Assembly: GCA_964036315.1 (NCBI GenBank)
Contig: OZ038485.1
Location: 97,175,360 to 97,239,359, forward strand
Reading direction: 5' to 3'
DNA from: Acanthosepion esculentum
Taxonomy: Eukaryota > Mollusca > Cephalopoda > Sepiida > Sepiidae
DNA: 64,000 nt
This document shows positions 21,326 through 31,390 of this stretch, in pieces (positions within the stretch are counted from its first letter, which is position 1; each line of letters begins with the position of its first letter). Made by a program: the position numbers and the translations under genes. Under the pieces are notes generated by a model that saw nothing but the letters and a program-made list of their open reading frames with translations, was not told the DNA's origin and did not search any database.

Positions 21326-22094
21326 ATGTCAAATTATTTTGCTTGTTTTTTTGTTTGTTTGTTTTTTAAATTTTATTTTTATTTTTTATCTTATATATTT
21401 ATTTTTTATTTTGATCGGTGTTTTTTTGTTAACGTAGTAAAAATTTGTTTATATAGCTTATTGTTGGTAGTCTATTATGGCAGTCATTTCCCGGAAGTCG
21501 GATGTTTGCTTATTTATTTGGGTCAAATTGTTTTGCTTGTTTTTATTTATTTTCATTTTTATTTTTTATCTTATATATTTGTTTATTTGTCATTGATTAA
21601 ATGTATTTGTTGAAATTTGGGGTGGGATGTTGTGGTTTGTTCTTACTATTATTTTGGTCGGAACAGTTTTTAATTTATCTATTTGGGTTGATTATCTTTA
21701 TTTGTTTTTTCTAAACGGCTAGTTTATCGTAATCGGTTGTTAGTTTATTTATATATTTGGATGTATTTAGATCAATTTATTATACTTGTTGTTATTTATT
21801 TGTTACACTATATATTTTTGGCTTTCGATTTTTAAGTAACGTAGTATATTATCTTTTATTAATTTTTTTAATTTTTATCGTTATATAACAGTTATAACTT
21901 TCGTCCGTTCTTTTGTTTTGATTTTATTTCACATATTCTAACAGGTGTGGTTTTGTAATTTGTTTGGAGTAATTTATTTTGCTTATTTTATTGTTGTTTT
22001 GTTTGTTTATATATTTATGTATTTTTCTATTTTAAGTTACGTAGTAAAAATTTGTTTTCATGTCTGCATTTTGAGATTAGCTCGGATCTTTTAT
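21326..22094 (-). repeat. PLE-B 3' region with R1 pseudo-LTR copy
   Basis: Holds the R1 copy (21583-21768) matching 23554-23733 and two repeats of CCGGAAGTCG...TTATTT at about 21303 and 21492. AT/T-rich, non-coding. Confidence 0.75.
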
Positions 22095-22676
22095 TTAATA
22101 ATTTATTTTGATCTGGGAAGGTAATGATAGATATTTTTCCTCCAAGCAAAGTTTGCAAGTTTTTGATAGGTTGTTGTGGGCTGATGATTTTTTCCTTATT
22201 TTCCAAGATATTTTTGGTGTGGTGTGTGTTTTGTTTTTTATTTCCCAGATATACTTAGAAAGCATTATGCTGTTCGCATATTTACTATTTGTGAAAGACA
22301 TTTTGTGCACATAATTTCTTTGTTTCCATGGTCCTTCGGTTACTCCTATGTATACTTTTTCTTCATTATCTGCTGATTTTATCGTGACTTGGTAGATTAC
22401 GTTGTTTTGTAAACAATTACCGTTTAAGGGACATTCGTTTTTTATTCTGCAGTTGCACGTGGGTTTAATTTGTTCGTGTGGTTTGTTAATAATTTTCCTG
22501 TTGTGCTTTTTTATTATTTGTGCCATGTTCTCGGTGCAACTGTAGCTGATGTTTACTGTGTTTTTGTTGAATATTTTGTGTAGGGTGCTTGATTCCGGGG
22601 GTGTTTGTGTAAAAGTTTGAAGAATATTTTCCCTATGTTTGTTTTTACGTTTTTGCTGTACGGTGGGTTGAACCAT
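22095..22676 (-). CDS. PLE-B C-terminal GIY-YIG endonuclease-like region
   Basis: Open for 193 codons. A Cys-rich block CNCRIKNECPLNGNCLQNNV precedes YIGVTEGPWKQR, the YIG half of the GIY-YIG nuclease fold, then an Asn/Lys-rich stretch LSKYIWEIKNK and CKLCLEEKYL near the end. In Penelope-like elements this nuclease nicks the target. The upstream RT is broken, so this is the end of a pseudogene, although this part itself is open. The ATG at 22676 is not the natural start; the domain is continuous with the RT in intact elements. Confidence 0.85.
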   Translation of the reverse strand: MVQPTVQQKRKNKHRENILQTFTQTPPESSTLHKIFNKNTVNISYSCTENMAQIIKKHNRKIINKPHEQIKPTCNCRIKNECPLNGNCLQNNVIYQVTIKSADNEEKVYIGVTEGPWKQRNYVHKMSFTNSKYANSIMLSKYIWEIKNKTHTTPKISWKIRKKSSAHNNLSKTCKLCLEEKYLSLPSQIKINY

Positions 22677-22684
22677 ATGATATT

Positions 22685-23480
22685 TCTTTTCCTGTTGGTC
22701 TTTTTTGTGTTCTGTGGTGAGTATGTGAGTGTTGCTGGGAATCCGCTATCTTTTAGGGCTGTTTCGTAGTCTTTCTTAGCTTTGTTAAATATAGATTCAT
22801 CGGAAGAATTGTCGGAAAGCCTGCGGTTAATCGATTTTGGTATCTGTTTGATTATAGAAGGCGGGTGGTTGGAGTATATGTGTATGTACTGTGGTTTATC
22901 ATTCGGTTTTCTGTATGGTTTGTGTGCCTTTTCTTAGGTTGAAGGTAACATCTAGAAATTCTACTTCGTTTAGGTTAGTTTTTATATCTATCTCGAATCC
23001 GTTATTTTGAAAATTTTAATTATTGCTTTTCTAGTTTTATCTGTGTTTTGTTTGTTGCAGTTTCTTAAGATTATGAGACCGTCATCCCTGTAGAGCCCTG
23101 TGTCATTTCTATCTATTATTTTGCTTAGTTCGTGTAGTAAGTAAATACCTACGATTTCGCATGTCTCTGCACCGTCAAAGCTTCCCATTGTAGTGTCAAA
23201 TGTCCCATCTTTCTTTATCCATGCTTCTTCATGGGGAAATAATAATGATTTACGGGAGTGCTTAATGATGTCGATTTCGTTATATTATTATTTGTTCCTG
23301 AGCTATGTTGATGGCCTTATCTAACGTACGTTCTGTTATGGATGGGTAAAATTCTTTTATGTCTAATTGTAGGAAGTGGCAATTTTGTTTGTTATTTATG
23401 CTGTTGAACCAGTCAATGGTTGCTTTTGTGTTTTTCCACTGGTTTACTCCGAACTTCTTCCTAAGTTCAGAACTTTTATA
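22685..23480 (-). pseudogene. PLE-B reverse transcriptase remnant
   Basis: Telomerase-related RT of Penelope-like elements. Visible blocks from the N side: FGVNQWKNT (about 23455), LQLDIKEFYPSI (about 23365), MGSFDGAETCEIVGIYLL (23188 onward) and the catalytic LYRDDGLIIL near 23090. Towards the C side, WFNPPYS-like sequence near 22675 links to the endonuclease part. Stops and at least one frameshift near 23280 break it. Confidence 0.82.
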
Positions 23481-23734
23481 TAAAGATAAAAAATTAAAAA
23501 AATTAATAAAAGATAATATACTACGCTACTTAAAAATATCCTAAGAAGAATTTGTCATTGATTAAATCTATTTGTTGAATTTTGGGGTGGGATGTTGTGG
23601 TTTGTTCTTACTATTATTTTGGTCGGAACAGTTTTTAATTTATCTATTTGGGTTGATTATCTTTATTTGTTTTTTCTAAACGGCTAGTTTATCGTAATCG
23701 GTTGTTAGTTTATTTATATATTTGGATGTATTTT

Positions 23735-23810
23735 CTCTCACCTTCACTCTCTGTAAACCCCTGCGTACTAATGGGATTTCCGCCTTGATTAGGATGAAAT
23801 GATAAAAAAA
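23735..23810 (+). repeat. LINE-A 3' tail fragment
   Basis: CACTCTCTGTAAACCCCTGCG...GATGAAATGAT followed by A-run; same tail as at 5452, so a strongly 5'-truncated LINE-A insertion abutting PLE-B. Confidence 0.65.
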
Positions 23811-24560
23811 ATATTTGAATATTTGTCTGTATTAAATGTTTTTGAATATTTTGAATCTTTCACGTTTATTTTGAAGATCTTAAAATAAAATTTCCGTTTT
23901 TTTGGTTTTGATTAGTTTTTTTTTTTTTGTTAAAAACATGAACGATTAGATACAAAAATTTACACGTACTAAAAATATCGAAATATCAAAAAATGTATGC
24001 ATTTACTATGGCAAACCACTCTAAATAAGTTTTTCATAAAAAATCAGATTAATAAACATTAATTCAAAGCATTTTTATCTTCTGTACCTATTTTTTTAAT
24101 TAAAAAGTACGCAAATTAGTAATTAGTTGTGAATGAGACTAAAAATTGAGGTACAACTTACATAATTTCCGATATATTCAATTACTGCGTTTTCGATAGA
24201 GCGTATCTTTTAATGTAGACATTAACCGGAAAATTTATATATATATATGGTAATGTAAAATTCATTTACGTTTTCCGATTCTATAACTAATTCATATTTT
24301 ATCCGTCTTTTTTACTATATATATTTATACTTTCTACCAAAGTAACTATAGTATTTTTGTTATTATTTTTATTAGAGTATTATAATCCTTGGTTTTTATA
24401 TTATAAAAGCTTGCTGTTTTATATAACTTTATAAACACTTTATCAGATTTATTTATATCCTATACTATCTGGTCAAGGTGTCTTTAGAAATAATTTTTTC
24501 TTTTATGAAAGATGTTATTCATTATATCCAGCAAATCATTTTCAAATCCAAACAACCTTT
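23811..24560. other. Unrecognised AT-rich stretch
   Basis: No recognised repeat or coding sequence; one short TA run at about 24236. Confidence 0.4.
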
Positions 24561-24561
24561 C

Positions 24562-24595
<34 letters not shown>

Positions 24596-24602
24596 CAGAC
24601 AG
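24561..24602. repeat. (GATA)n microsatellite
   Basis: About nine GATA units ending GACAGACAGAC. Confidence 0.9.
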
Positions 24603-24907
24603 ACTCGAACCAGAATTCGAATTTGTCATGTAGAGTTCAATTTTAGCATTGATAACTGTTTACCTATCAACACATCCACTGCGTTTCCCCGCTGTGGTGA
24701 TCGAATACACAAAAACTTGTAAGATAAAATATAGCTGTTGAGGTATGCGATCTTCCATTGATCTTCGACAGCAGTTTACAAATCAGATAGTAATAAACAA
24801 TGATATCAAGGAATTATATATCAATTGATGGTACCGGAAAAGTATTAAAAAAAATGAGATGGTAGAGAAACCAAATCTGAGTAACGAAATCAATTAAAAA
24901 GGTACTG

Positions 24908-25030
24908 ATATACACCTGCTCAAAAAATTGACATCATTTAAATGTGAGGATCCCGGTACCTGTATGTCTCAGGCAAACGAAATTAAATAGGCTTCATGTG
25001 GAACAATAAAAGATGATATGGAAGGGACAT
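24908..25030 (+). repeat. Mariner-type end, repeated copy 1
   Basis: TACACCTGCTCAAAAAATTG, CATCATTTAAATGTGA, GCAAACGAAATTAAA and GAACAATAAAAGAT recur in order at 25440-25560. The TACACNGTGC start resembles ends of mariner elements. Confidence 0.5.
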
Positions 25031-25437
25031 AAAAGAAAGTTAAAAGAATCAAAGGAAACATCGAAAAAAAACCTAATGAATTTCATTGAATGGGTGGCTG
25101 AGCAAGATTAAAGATTGTTAAAGTTTACACAGAGACCTGTGTAGCGCCAAGATCGCCCATGTCTTGAAGGGGCACTCTACATAACCTAAAAGGAAATTTA
25201 CTCTATTCTCGTATATAGAAGTAATTCTACTTTTCAACTCATTCAAAATTCAAAACATATATAAAGAAAACTCAAATGAAATCAAAGAGATAAAAATATC
25301 AATTTATTACCAACCCATTTTAACGGTATAGTAACGATATTCCATTGTTATGATAACATTGTGTTACCATAAAAAAAGATAAGTAAAATCCCAAGGCGCA
25401 TAAGAACAGAGGAAAGAGGCTTTCCAAGAACTAAACA

Positions 25438-25910
25438 AAGTACACGGTGCCCCCCCAAAAAAACATTCACATCATTTAAAATGTGATTATCTGAGTAACT
25501 ACATGTCCCAGGCAAACGAAATTAAAGTGCTTCTATGTTGAACAATAAAAGATTTATGTTTCAAAATTCGAACACGATATTCTAAGGGATATAGATTTTA
25601 TATTCGATTTCACAAATTTTCAATATGCGCACCACCTGTGATACGACACACGTCAAGTCGGTAGTCCAGCTCCTGCCAAATACGTTGTAGCATGTTTTGC
25701 GTAACATTCTCCAGCGCATCAGTGATTCTCTGCTTAATTTTATCTAAGCTTGTAGGATGAGGTGGGATATAGACCTCTTCGTTTACACAAAGCCACATAG
25801 AAAAAGAAAATCACCCCTGGTCAAGTCAGGTGAACATGGTGGCCATTTCAGCAGCACATAATTAGATAACAGTCGACCGAAATACAAAATGTTGCATTAA
25901 AAAAAATTAC
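25438..25910 (-). pseudogene. Mariner-like transposase C-terminal remnant
   Basis: The 62-codon minus frame (25798-25610) reads VYIPPHPTSLDKIKQRI, NMLQRIWQELDYRLDVCRITGGAHIENL, the typical C-terminus of mariner-type transposases that act on PP.P.SLDELK...W.ELDYR. The catalytic part is absent or unrecognisable. A transposon-like end lies at 25438-25560. Upstream (25800-25860) scraps such as SPGLTRGDF point to the region after the catalytic core. Confidence 0.75.
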
Positions 25911-26235
25911 AGGAATAATTCTTTCGCCTTGCTTTCAGGAAATATTTCTTTCTCAACGTTGAATTCAGGGAAATTGGGGACGAGTGATGAGGCTATTAAA
26001 AAAAATGTAAGTAAACACTTATTCATACTTAATTAGTTATGTCAATTTACAAGACTAATTTCAAATTTTCGTTCAAATTACATCGAAAAAATATAACCAA
26101 GTATGGGTAAATTTTCCAATAAAATATGTCTTAGAAGTAGCGAGCGACATAAAAAGATATTTAAAATAATTACATTTATGAACTCTAAAGTGACACAATG
26201 GTCAAAATTGATTAACCGCTCACAAAATGGCGTTT

Positions 26236-26474
26236 GTTATTGTTATGGATCCTTACCTATAACTACAGAATGAACTCTTCCTAACACTATGTATACTACG
26301 CCTCTCAAGAGAGAGAGAGACGAATCGAGTCGAGTCGATAGTAGTTCACTCCAAACCAGACTGACAGTGATACTAACACCTTCCACATCTTGTATTATTA
26401 TATCGTGTAATATATCTTCGTTATTTCTACTCTTGTGTTCGTGTTGTTCTTCCTTGGTCCTAACCTGTAACATA
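26236..26474 (+). mobile_element. Partial LTR of the gypsy family found at 47.5-51.4 kb
   Basis: Inverted relative to the LTR at 47462-47806 and clearly homologous: TGTTATGG, TACCTATAAC, CTCTTC, GCCTCTC.AGAGAGAG, AGTTCACTC.AAACCAGACTGACAGT, AACACCTTC.AC.TCTTGTATTA, TCGTGTTGTTCTTC.TTGGT. It stops at a TA microsatellite before the LTR end. No internal sequence flanks it. Confidence 0.8.
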
Positions 26475-26608
26475 ATATATATATATTTCTAAATGAAATA
26501 ATAATAATAAAAACAAAGGAATATTAATCTACAACCCAGTGTGTTTGAAGATTTCAATTTTTTAATAATTTCAATTTTTTAACAATTTTTTAAATAATTT
26601 TTATTGTT

Positions 26609-26611
<3 letters not shown>

Positions 26612-26672
<61 letters not shown>
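26612..26672. repeat. (TA)n microsatellite
   Basis: About 30 TA units followed by TTATTTATTT. Confidence 0.95.
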
Positions 26673-26676
<4 letters not shown>

Positions 26677-26774
26677 TATTTATTAAACAGGATATTTATT
26701 TATTTACATCTACCGATCTGAATATTTCGAGAAATCTCGTTAGAAAAATATGTGTCCTCCAGCATGATAAGATT

Positions 26775-26955
26775 TGATCAGTAGGTTCTACGTAGGCGAG
26801 TTGGTCTAAGGCACGTAAGAACTAATGACTGTTTCCCCTAGTGGATGCAGGTTCGAATCCAAATATTCAGGACGGTAGATGTAAATCAATAAATATACTG
26901 TTTGATAAACAATTAAAAACAGATCATCTACTCAAATATGAGTATTCATTTAAAA
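26775..26955 (+). mobile_element. tRNA-derived SINE, family S2, copy 3
   Basis: Best head of the family: A-box-like GGCGAGTTGGTCTAAGGC and B-box GGTTCGAATCC, with the spacing of a long-variable-arm tRNA (Leu/Ser type). Tail GATAAACAATTAAAAAC...TCTACTCAAATATGAGTATTC as in copies 1 and 2. Confidence 0.75.
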
Positions 26956-27140
26956 AATAAAATAACCTTTAAAATAACCTTTAAAAACCTTTAAAATAAC
27001 ATTTAAAATAACCTTTAAAATAACCTTTAAAATAACCTTTAAAAACCTTTAAAATAACCTTTAAAAACCTTGAAAATAACCTTGAAAATAACCTTTAAAA
27101 ACCTTTAAAATAACCTTTAAAATAACCTTTAAAAAATATA
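26955..27140. repeat. 12-bp minisatellite ACCTTTAAAATA
   Basis: About 15 units, some shortened to ACCTTTAAA; ends in TA run. Follows the SINE tail directly. Confidence 0.9.
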
Positions 27141-27351
27141 TATATATAGTAAGGTAAAAATCCGTTGGTATATAATCCAAGTGGATCCTAGTAATATAAA
27201 AATAATAGAACTAATCCATAAAAAATAGCTCGATGTATTTTATTTATACATAATAATATAATTAATCATCAATCCAATCCTTTCCCCTCATATGGGGAAT
27301 AGGCTATTTCGGCTGAAAGTGGTGGTCTACTTTTTTCAATCCCGTTGTGTA

Positions 27352-27501
27352 ATGAAGTTAAATGCAACGCCAATCACCATGTTCAGTCTTCCAGAAATTA
27401 AGTTCGTTTATTGTACTTTTTCTATATTCTCTTTCACTCTCAGCAACCTCCTTGTGTCTTAGTGGCATTATCGCCTTGCTTGGGGTGAAATGATTGAAAA
27501 A
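27352..27501 (+). repeat. LINE-A 3' end, duplicated segment copy 1
   Basis: ATGAAGTTAAATGCAACGCC through GCTTGGGGTGAAATGATTGA; matches 27821-27971 with about two differences. Contains the LINE-A tail and short A-run. Sequence before the tail is a broken remnant of the ORF end. Confidence 0.8.
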
Positions 27502-27539
27502 AATCTCCAAATAATTATTACGATCCCCCCCAAAATTTC

Positions 27540-27595
27540 TGCCATTAAATAGCCTGCAAAAAGTTGATAAGCCGTAAAAAAAACAAATCAATTAA
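27540..27595 (-). repeat. Element R left-end fragment (antisense)
   Basis: Minus strand reads TTGATTTGTTTTTTTTACGG, CTTATCAAC, GCAGGCTATTTAATG, matching the left end of element R. Confidence 0.5.
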
Positions 27596-27717
27596 TCACT
27601 GTATTAGTCACCATGGATTTCACTGTGCATTTCTTTTGTCTCACATTTGTTTTTTGTTTTTTTACGTATGTGCTAAACTACCCGTATACTTTCCTTATTT
27701 TCATTCTGTATATACAG

Positions 27718-27820
27718 GGGAGGTACGGTGGAGTAATGGAAAGCGGCTAGGATTGAGGAATCAGAGGTCCGAGTTCGAATTCTAGTCGAATCCATTGCAT
27801 TCATTTACGTGCCAATGGTA
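27718..27820 (+). mobile_element. tRNA-derived SINE, family S3
   Basis: A-box-like TACGGTGGAGTAATGGAAAG, B-box-like GAGTTCGAATTCTAGTCG, then CATTGCATTCATTTACGTGC. Same order as on the minus strand at 56250-56375 and 31640-31785. Confidence 0.75.
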
Positions 27821-27971
27821 TGAAGTTAAATGCAACGCCAATCACCATGTTCAGTCTTCCTGAAATTAAGTTCGTTTATTGTACTTTTTCTATATTCTCT
27901 TTCACTCTCAGCAACCTCCTTGTGTCTTAGTGGCATTATCGCCTTGCTTTGGGGTGAAATGATTGAAAAAA
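27821..27971 (+). repeat. LINE-A 3' end, duplicated segment copy 2
   Basis: See 27352-27501. The two copies are ~470 bp apart, with element-R scrap and the S3 SINE between them. Confidence 0.8.
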
Positions 27972-28059
27972 ATCTCTTCCTCTTTTTCTCCCCCAAGCTT
28001 GGATGGTCTAATATTGCCAGATTATATGCACAGGCGTTAAATACTATTTAGACTATATG

Positions 28060-28275
28060 CATTGCTCGAACTATTATCCTCATTTTTATTGTCAATTTCA
28101 TGACGCTCCAGTCGTTGTACGCTCCGGTCTTCTTCAGGTGATATACGTTGGAAGAAAGCCGGGCGTACAACGACCGAAAGTTGTCCAAGAAGACAAAATC
28201 AAAGAAATTATTGTCCTCATCTTTATTGTCATGTTCACAACGTTTCGGCCTTCTTCAGCATCTGACTATATTTTG
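28060..28275. repeat. PLE-A end fragments in inverted order
   Basis: A damaged minus-strand motif (CTCCGGTCTTCTTCAGGTGATA, GAAAC part lost) at about 28100-28145 faces a partial inverted copy at 28150-28195, followed by another minus-strand piece (28235-28265) in which CTGAAGA is joined straight to GGCCGAAACGTT, that is stem II loop deleted. Confidence 0.65.
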
Positions 28276-28499
28276 TAATTTGTTGTAGAGTTACTTTCCG
28301 CAGTGGAAACTGTATTTGGACTAAATTCAGTCCTAAATAGGTTCAACGTACAAAAACGTTAGGAACTTGTTATAAGTATTACGCAGAGTAATCTAGTAGT
28401 GGTAGCTGACTACTTTCGTATTCGACTCTCCATCGACCCTCACTGACTCCTACTTATATTAGGTGGGAGAGTCTATTATCTATAGACTAGGTGTGTTTC

Positions 28500-28774
28500 A
28501 CCATAACATAATTGTAATTATTTACACTATTTACATCGTTCGAACTTCGGCCTTCTTCCGCTGATATACGTCGAAAATTCGAACCGAACCCGTTATTCAG
28601 TCCACAAGGGTAGATTGTTTCCGTTCGGTTCGAAATTCCAACGTGTATCACCTGAAGTAGGCCGGAGCGTACAACGGCCGAAACGTCGCGAATATGACAA
28701 CAAAGATAAGGATGACAAGTCTAACGATGTAAATAGTGCAAATGGTCACAACACCTCATCTCAGACATGAAATA
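28500..28774 (+). repeat. PLE-A end, longer inverted pair, interrupted by a Tc1-like element
   Basis: A degraded minus-oriented piece (28535-28600) pairs loosely with the plus-oriented piece 28620-28772, which runs GGTTCGAAATTCCAACGTG, hammerhead-like motif, ATGTAAATAGTG and CCTCATCTCAGACATG. The Tc1-like element at 28775 lies at its right edge. Confidence 0.7.
28648..28691 (+). ncRNA. Hammerhead-like motif, core damaged
   Basis: TCAC, CTGAAGT (last core A changed to T), GGCCG/CGGCC stem II, GAAAC, cleavage-type GTC, GCGA. The core change predicts loss of activity. Confidence 0.65.
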
Positions 28775-30042
28775 CAGGTGTTGGACAAAATAATTGGAAC
28801 AGGTGCAAATTTCACTCCTATATTTCAAAGACCTATTATATTAAGAAATTTAACTAAAACTTCGTAATTGCTGGTTATATCTATTGTAAATACGTTTATT
28901 TATCTAATTTACTGTCTTTGGCTTATTTATTTTTAGAATTTAGTAAATTTTAAGCTGAATGATTGACTTCTCTGAGTTCGAAAAAGGGCAAATTGTTGGA
29001 GCTCGCATGGCAGGAGCCTCGATCACTAAGGTTCCTGAACTGTTTGGTTTTTCAAGAGCTAACATATCAAGAATTATGACGCAATTCGAGAAACAGGGCA
29101 AAACCTCTAGCAACTGTAGCAATTTGGGCCAGACTTGCAAACTTACTGACAAGGACCGACGTGCATTTAAACGCAATGTGGCAAAACATCATCGGACAAC
29201 TGCGGCCAAAGTGACTGCTGAGTTGAATAATCATCTGAATAGTCCAGTTTCTACTAAAACTGTTCGTCATGAGCTCCATAAGGCTGGATATCATGGAAGA
29301 GCCGCCATAAGGAAACCTCTTCTCTTTACTTGCAACATTCAGAAGAGATTGAAGTGATGCAGAGATCACAATGTCTGGTCTGCAGACCAATGGAAGCAAG
29401 TCATATTCTCAAAGGAATCCAGTTTTTCTCTTTTCCCACCTTTAGAGCGAGTTTATTTGTAGAGGCAGCCCAAAGAAGCTTACAACCCTGACTGCCTTCT
29501 TCCAACAGTGAAGCATGGTGGGGGATCAGGGATAGCTTGGGCCGCTATATGATGGAAATACCTCGTTCCAATAGTTGCCCTGCATGGTAGAATCAACAGC
29601 AAAGATAACCTGAACATTTTGGGAGATCATGTTCATCCAATGGCCCAGACGTTATTCTCTGATGGTGACTGCATCTTCCAAGACGATAATGATCCAATAC
29701 ATACTGCTCAAGTGGTTAAGAATTGGTATGAAGAGCATGAAAATGAGCTAGAACACATGGCGTGGCCTCCCCAATCTCCAGATATCAATATTATTGAACA
29801 CTTGTGGTGCATTTTGGAGCGACAAGATAGGAGCCGGTATCTTCCACCGTGTCTCCCAAAGAGCTGGAGTAGGTATTAATGGGATAATGGCTGAAAATTC
29901 ATCTGGATGAAATCAGGAAGCTGTATGATTCCGTTCTTAGACGTATTAAAGCTGTACGTGAGGTTAAAGGAGGACCAACTCCATATTAAATAAATTATTC
30001 TTTGAATTTAACAAGTGTTTCAATTATTTTGTCCAACCCCTG
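28775..30042 (+). mobile_element. Tc1-like transposon, family M1, copy 2 (full length, dead)
   Basis: 1268 bp with ends CAGGTGTTGGACAAAATAAT and, inward from the right, CAGGGGTTGGACAAAATAAT; TA at 28773-28774 and 30043-30044. Same family as 13699-14947, opposite orientation. Confidence 0.93.
28959..29879 (+). pseudogene. Tc1-like transposase, M1 copy 2
   Basis: One frame spans about 307 codons with three stops (29355-29357, about 29455 and about 29550), at least two at positions where Trp is likely. Residues 1-130 contain an HTH-type N-terminus (FSEFEKGQIVGARMAG, FGFSRANISRIM) and a basic linker KDRRAFKRNVAKHH. First catalytic Asp is replaced by Lys (VIFSKESSF, 29412-29414). Second Asp is present in FQDDNDPIHTA. 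Catalytic Glu is present in PQSPDINIIEHLW. The last ~30 codons are lost through a frameshift near 29850. Compare copy 1, where the defects are complementary. Confidence 0.9.
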
Positions 30043-30044
30043 TA

Positions 30045-30680
30045 TTTCTGAATTGTATCTACCGACTAATTATTTGGCTAATCATCGAAATTTTTTTGTT
30101 TTGCACTTGGTTTTTTTTTTTGGTTTTTTTTTGGTTTTGTTTTTTGTCGTACAGTCTGCCGTAGACTAACATCACGTGACAAGAGCCCCGTGATATTGCA
30201 ACCCCCCCCCCCCACAAAAAAAAAAAACAATCACGCAGGACCCTTTTAAAAATCCCGCTTCTCTTAATTCTGCGGTCATAGACACAGGAGCGTTTAATGA
30301 GAAAAAAATAACAGTCATAATTCACGGCCGGATGCTTCGTGCTTATTGGAAGAAGAAAACTAGCTGATAGAGACAATATCCCAGAATGCACTGCTGGGGA
30401 GAAATCAGAAGACGCGAAAAGCAAATAATCAATTAATTTCCGGTGTGCTGGCAAAAACGGCAGGATTATCCGTTGCTGTATCGTGCTAATAATTATTTTG
30501 TCGTGTCGAATTCCTCTTGTTGATCCGACCAAAAATACATTTTAATGAGACGCTTATGTTTTGTTCTGATTGATTTATGTGGCTTTTGAGGAGGTCAAGA
30601 TTCTCCGATCACTTCTATTTACTGTCTGCAATAAATTGTAGCGATATACACTGATTTTGTTTATTAAATAACCATCTAAT
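30045..30680. other. Unclassified stretch with homopolymers and a ZNF143-like site
   Basis: T-rich and C-run/A-run tracts at 30110-30230. ATCCCAGAATGCACTGC at about 30378 resembles the ZNF143/SBS motif of animal promoters. A 157-codon minus frame (30532-30059) has no domain and runs through the homopolymers, so I do not call it a gene. Confidence 0.35.
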
Positions 30681-30681
30681 A

Positions 30682-31390
30682 CAAGGCCCAAGATCCACTC
30701 AAGGTAGAGTATTACTGAACGAGATTGTAGCATGGATTTAAAAGAAGGAAACTATTACAGGAGAACCTCGCTTCTCGAACGTCTCCCATGTCGAAAAAAT
30801 CCGTTTTCGAACAGAAAATTCGTGATGAAAATACTTCGGTTATTGAACAAAATTTCGGTTCTCGAACAACATAGCTGAACCGAGTCGACCGCCATGTTGT
30901 ATACATTCGTGTGTTGTGCCGTGCTTTTCTTTTCCAATTTTATTGTACTGTGAGTTGAGTTTTTTTTCTCTACATTGATTCCGGTTAGCAAAATAGTTTC
31001 GGTTTACGAAGATTTCGGGTTACGAACGTCAAGAACAAATTAAATTCTTGAACTGAGGTTTCACTGTATTATGAAAATATATAGGATAGACAAGGGATGA
31101 CCCTTGAAGAGATTAATACTGTAGTGATTGGGAGTCTTTTCTACAAAATGGCGGCTCTCGAAGTGAAGGTGAGAGGTACGTCCTCCTTACCAATGGAATA
31201 CGAAAAGAATGAGCATAATTCGACCCTGTGTATGTGATATGGCTGGTCTTAGCTGTAAAGGCATGAACTGGTGGAACTAAAGGAAAGTTTCTAGACGGAA
31301 CATTTTCCATGGAAATAGCGATACGTTTGCAAAGTGTAGCCTGTGAAGAAACGTGTTGTATTGTTGAAAATTATTAAGCACCCTTAAACC
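30682..31390 (-). pseudogene. LINE-B copy 4, split by a MITE
   Basis: LINE-B tail (ACAAGGCCC...ATCCACTCAAGGTAGAG on the plus strand) at 30682-30757 and the continuation at 31067-31390 with remnants of the RT C-terminal region (TFRE, TPLVRRTYLS, YHFHGKCS-like in broken frames). The two halves are separated by the 309-bp MITE. Confidence 0.7.
30758..31066. mobile_element. pogo/Tigger-like MITE
   Basis: Ends CAGGAGAACCTCGCTTCTCG and, inward from the right, CAGTGAAACCTCAGTTCAAG, of the CAGT..AACCTC type known from pogo/Tigger transposons, with TA on both sides (30756-30757 and 31067-31068). Sub-terminal inverted motifs (TTCTCGAAC, GGTTCTCGAAC, GGTTTACGAAG, GGGTTACGAACG) repeat inside. 309 bp, no transposase. 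Confidence 0.82.

Larger units (their letters stand above)
21070..23733 (-). mobile_element. Penelope-like element PLE-B, rearranged
   Basis: Minus-strand order from the right: repeat R1 (23554-23733), RT (23480-22690), GIY-YIG region (22676-22095), AT-rich 3' part with the second R1 copy (21583-21768) and further terminal sequence to about 21070. The two R1 copies are direct repeats of ~180 bp, nearly identical, as expected for the pseudo-LTRs of Penelope-like elements. A ~45-bp piece at 23485-23530 is the reverse complement of 21830-21872, an inverted scar at the 5' junction. Terminal sequence 21070-22050 recurs inverted at 40480-39593. Confidence 0.8.

Noticed and set aside
26780..26860. 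Functional tRNA gene
   Set aside because: A and B boxes are present, but arms pair poorly and the sequence runs into the S2 SINE tail; a SINE head and not a tRNA gene.
26955..27140. Possible CRISPR-like array
   Set aside because: Units are contiguous 12-bp repeats with no spacers, in a eukaryotic context; a plain minisatellite.
30059..30532. 157-codon minus frame with a Lys/Gln-rich end
   Set aside because: Runs through T, C and A homopolymers; no domain and no splice or promoter context in that orientation.
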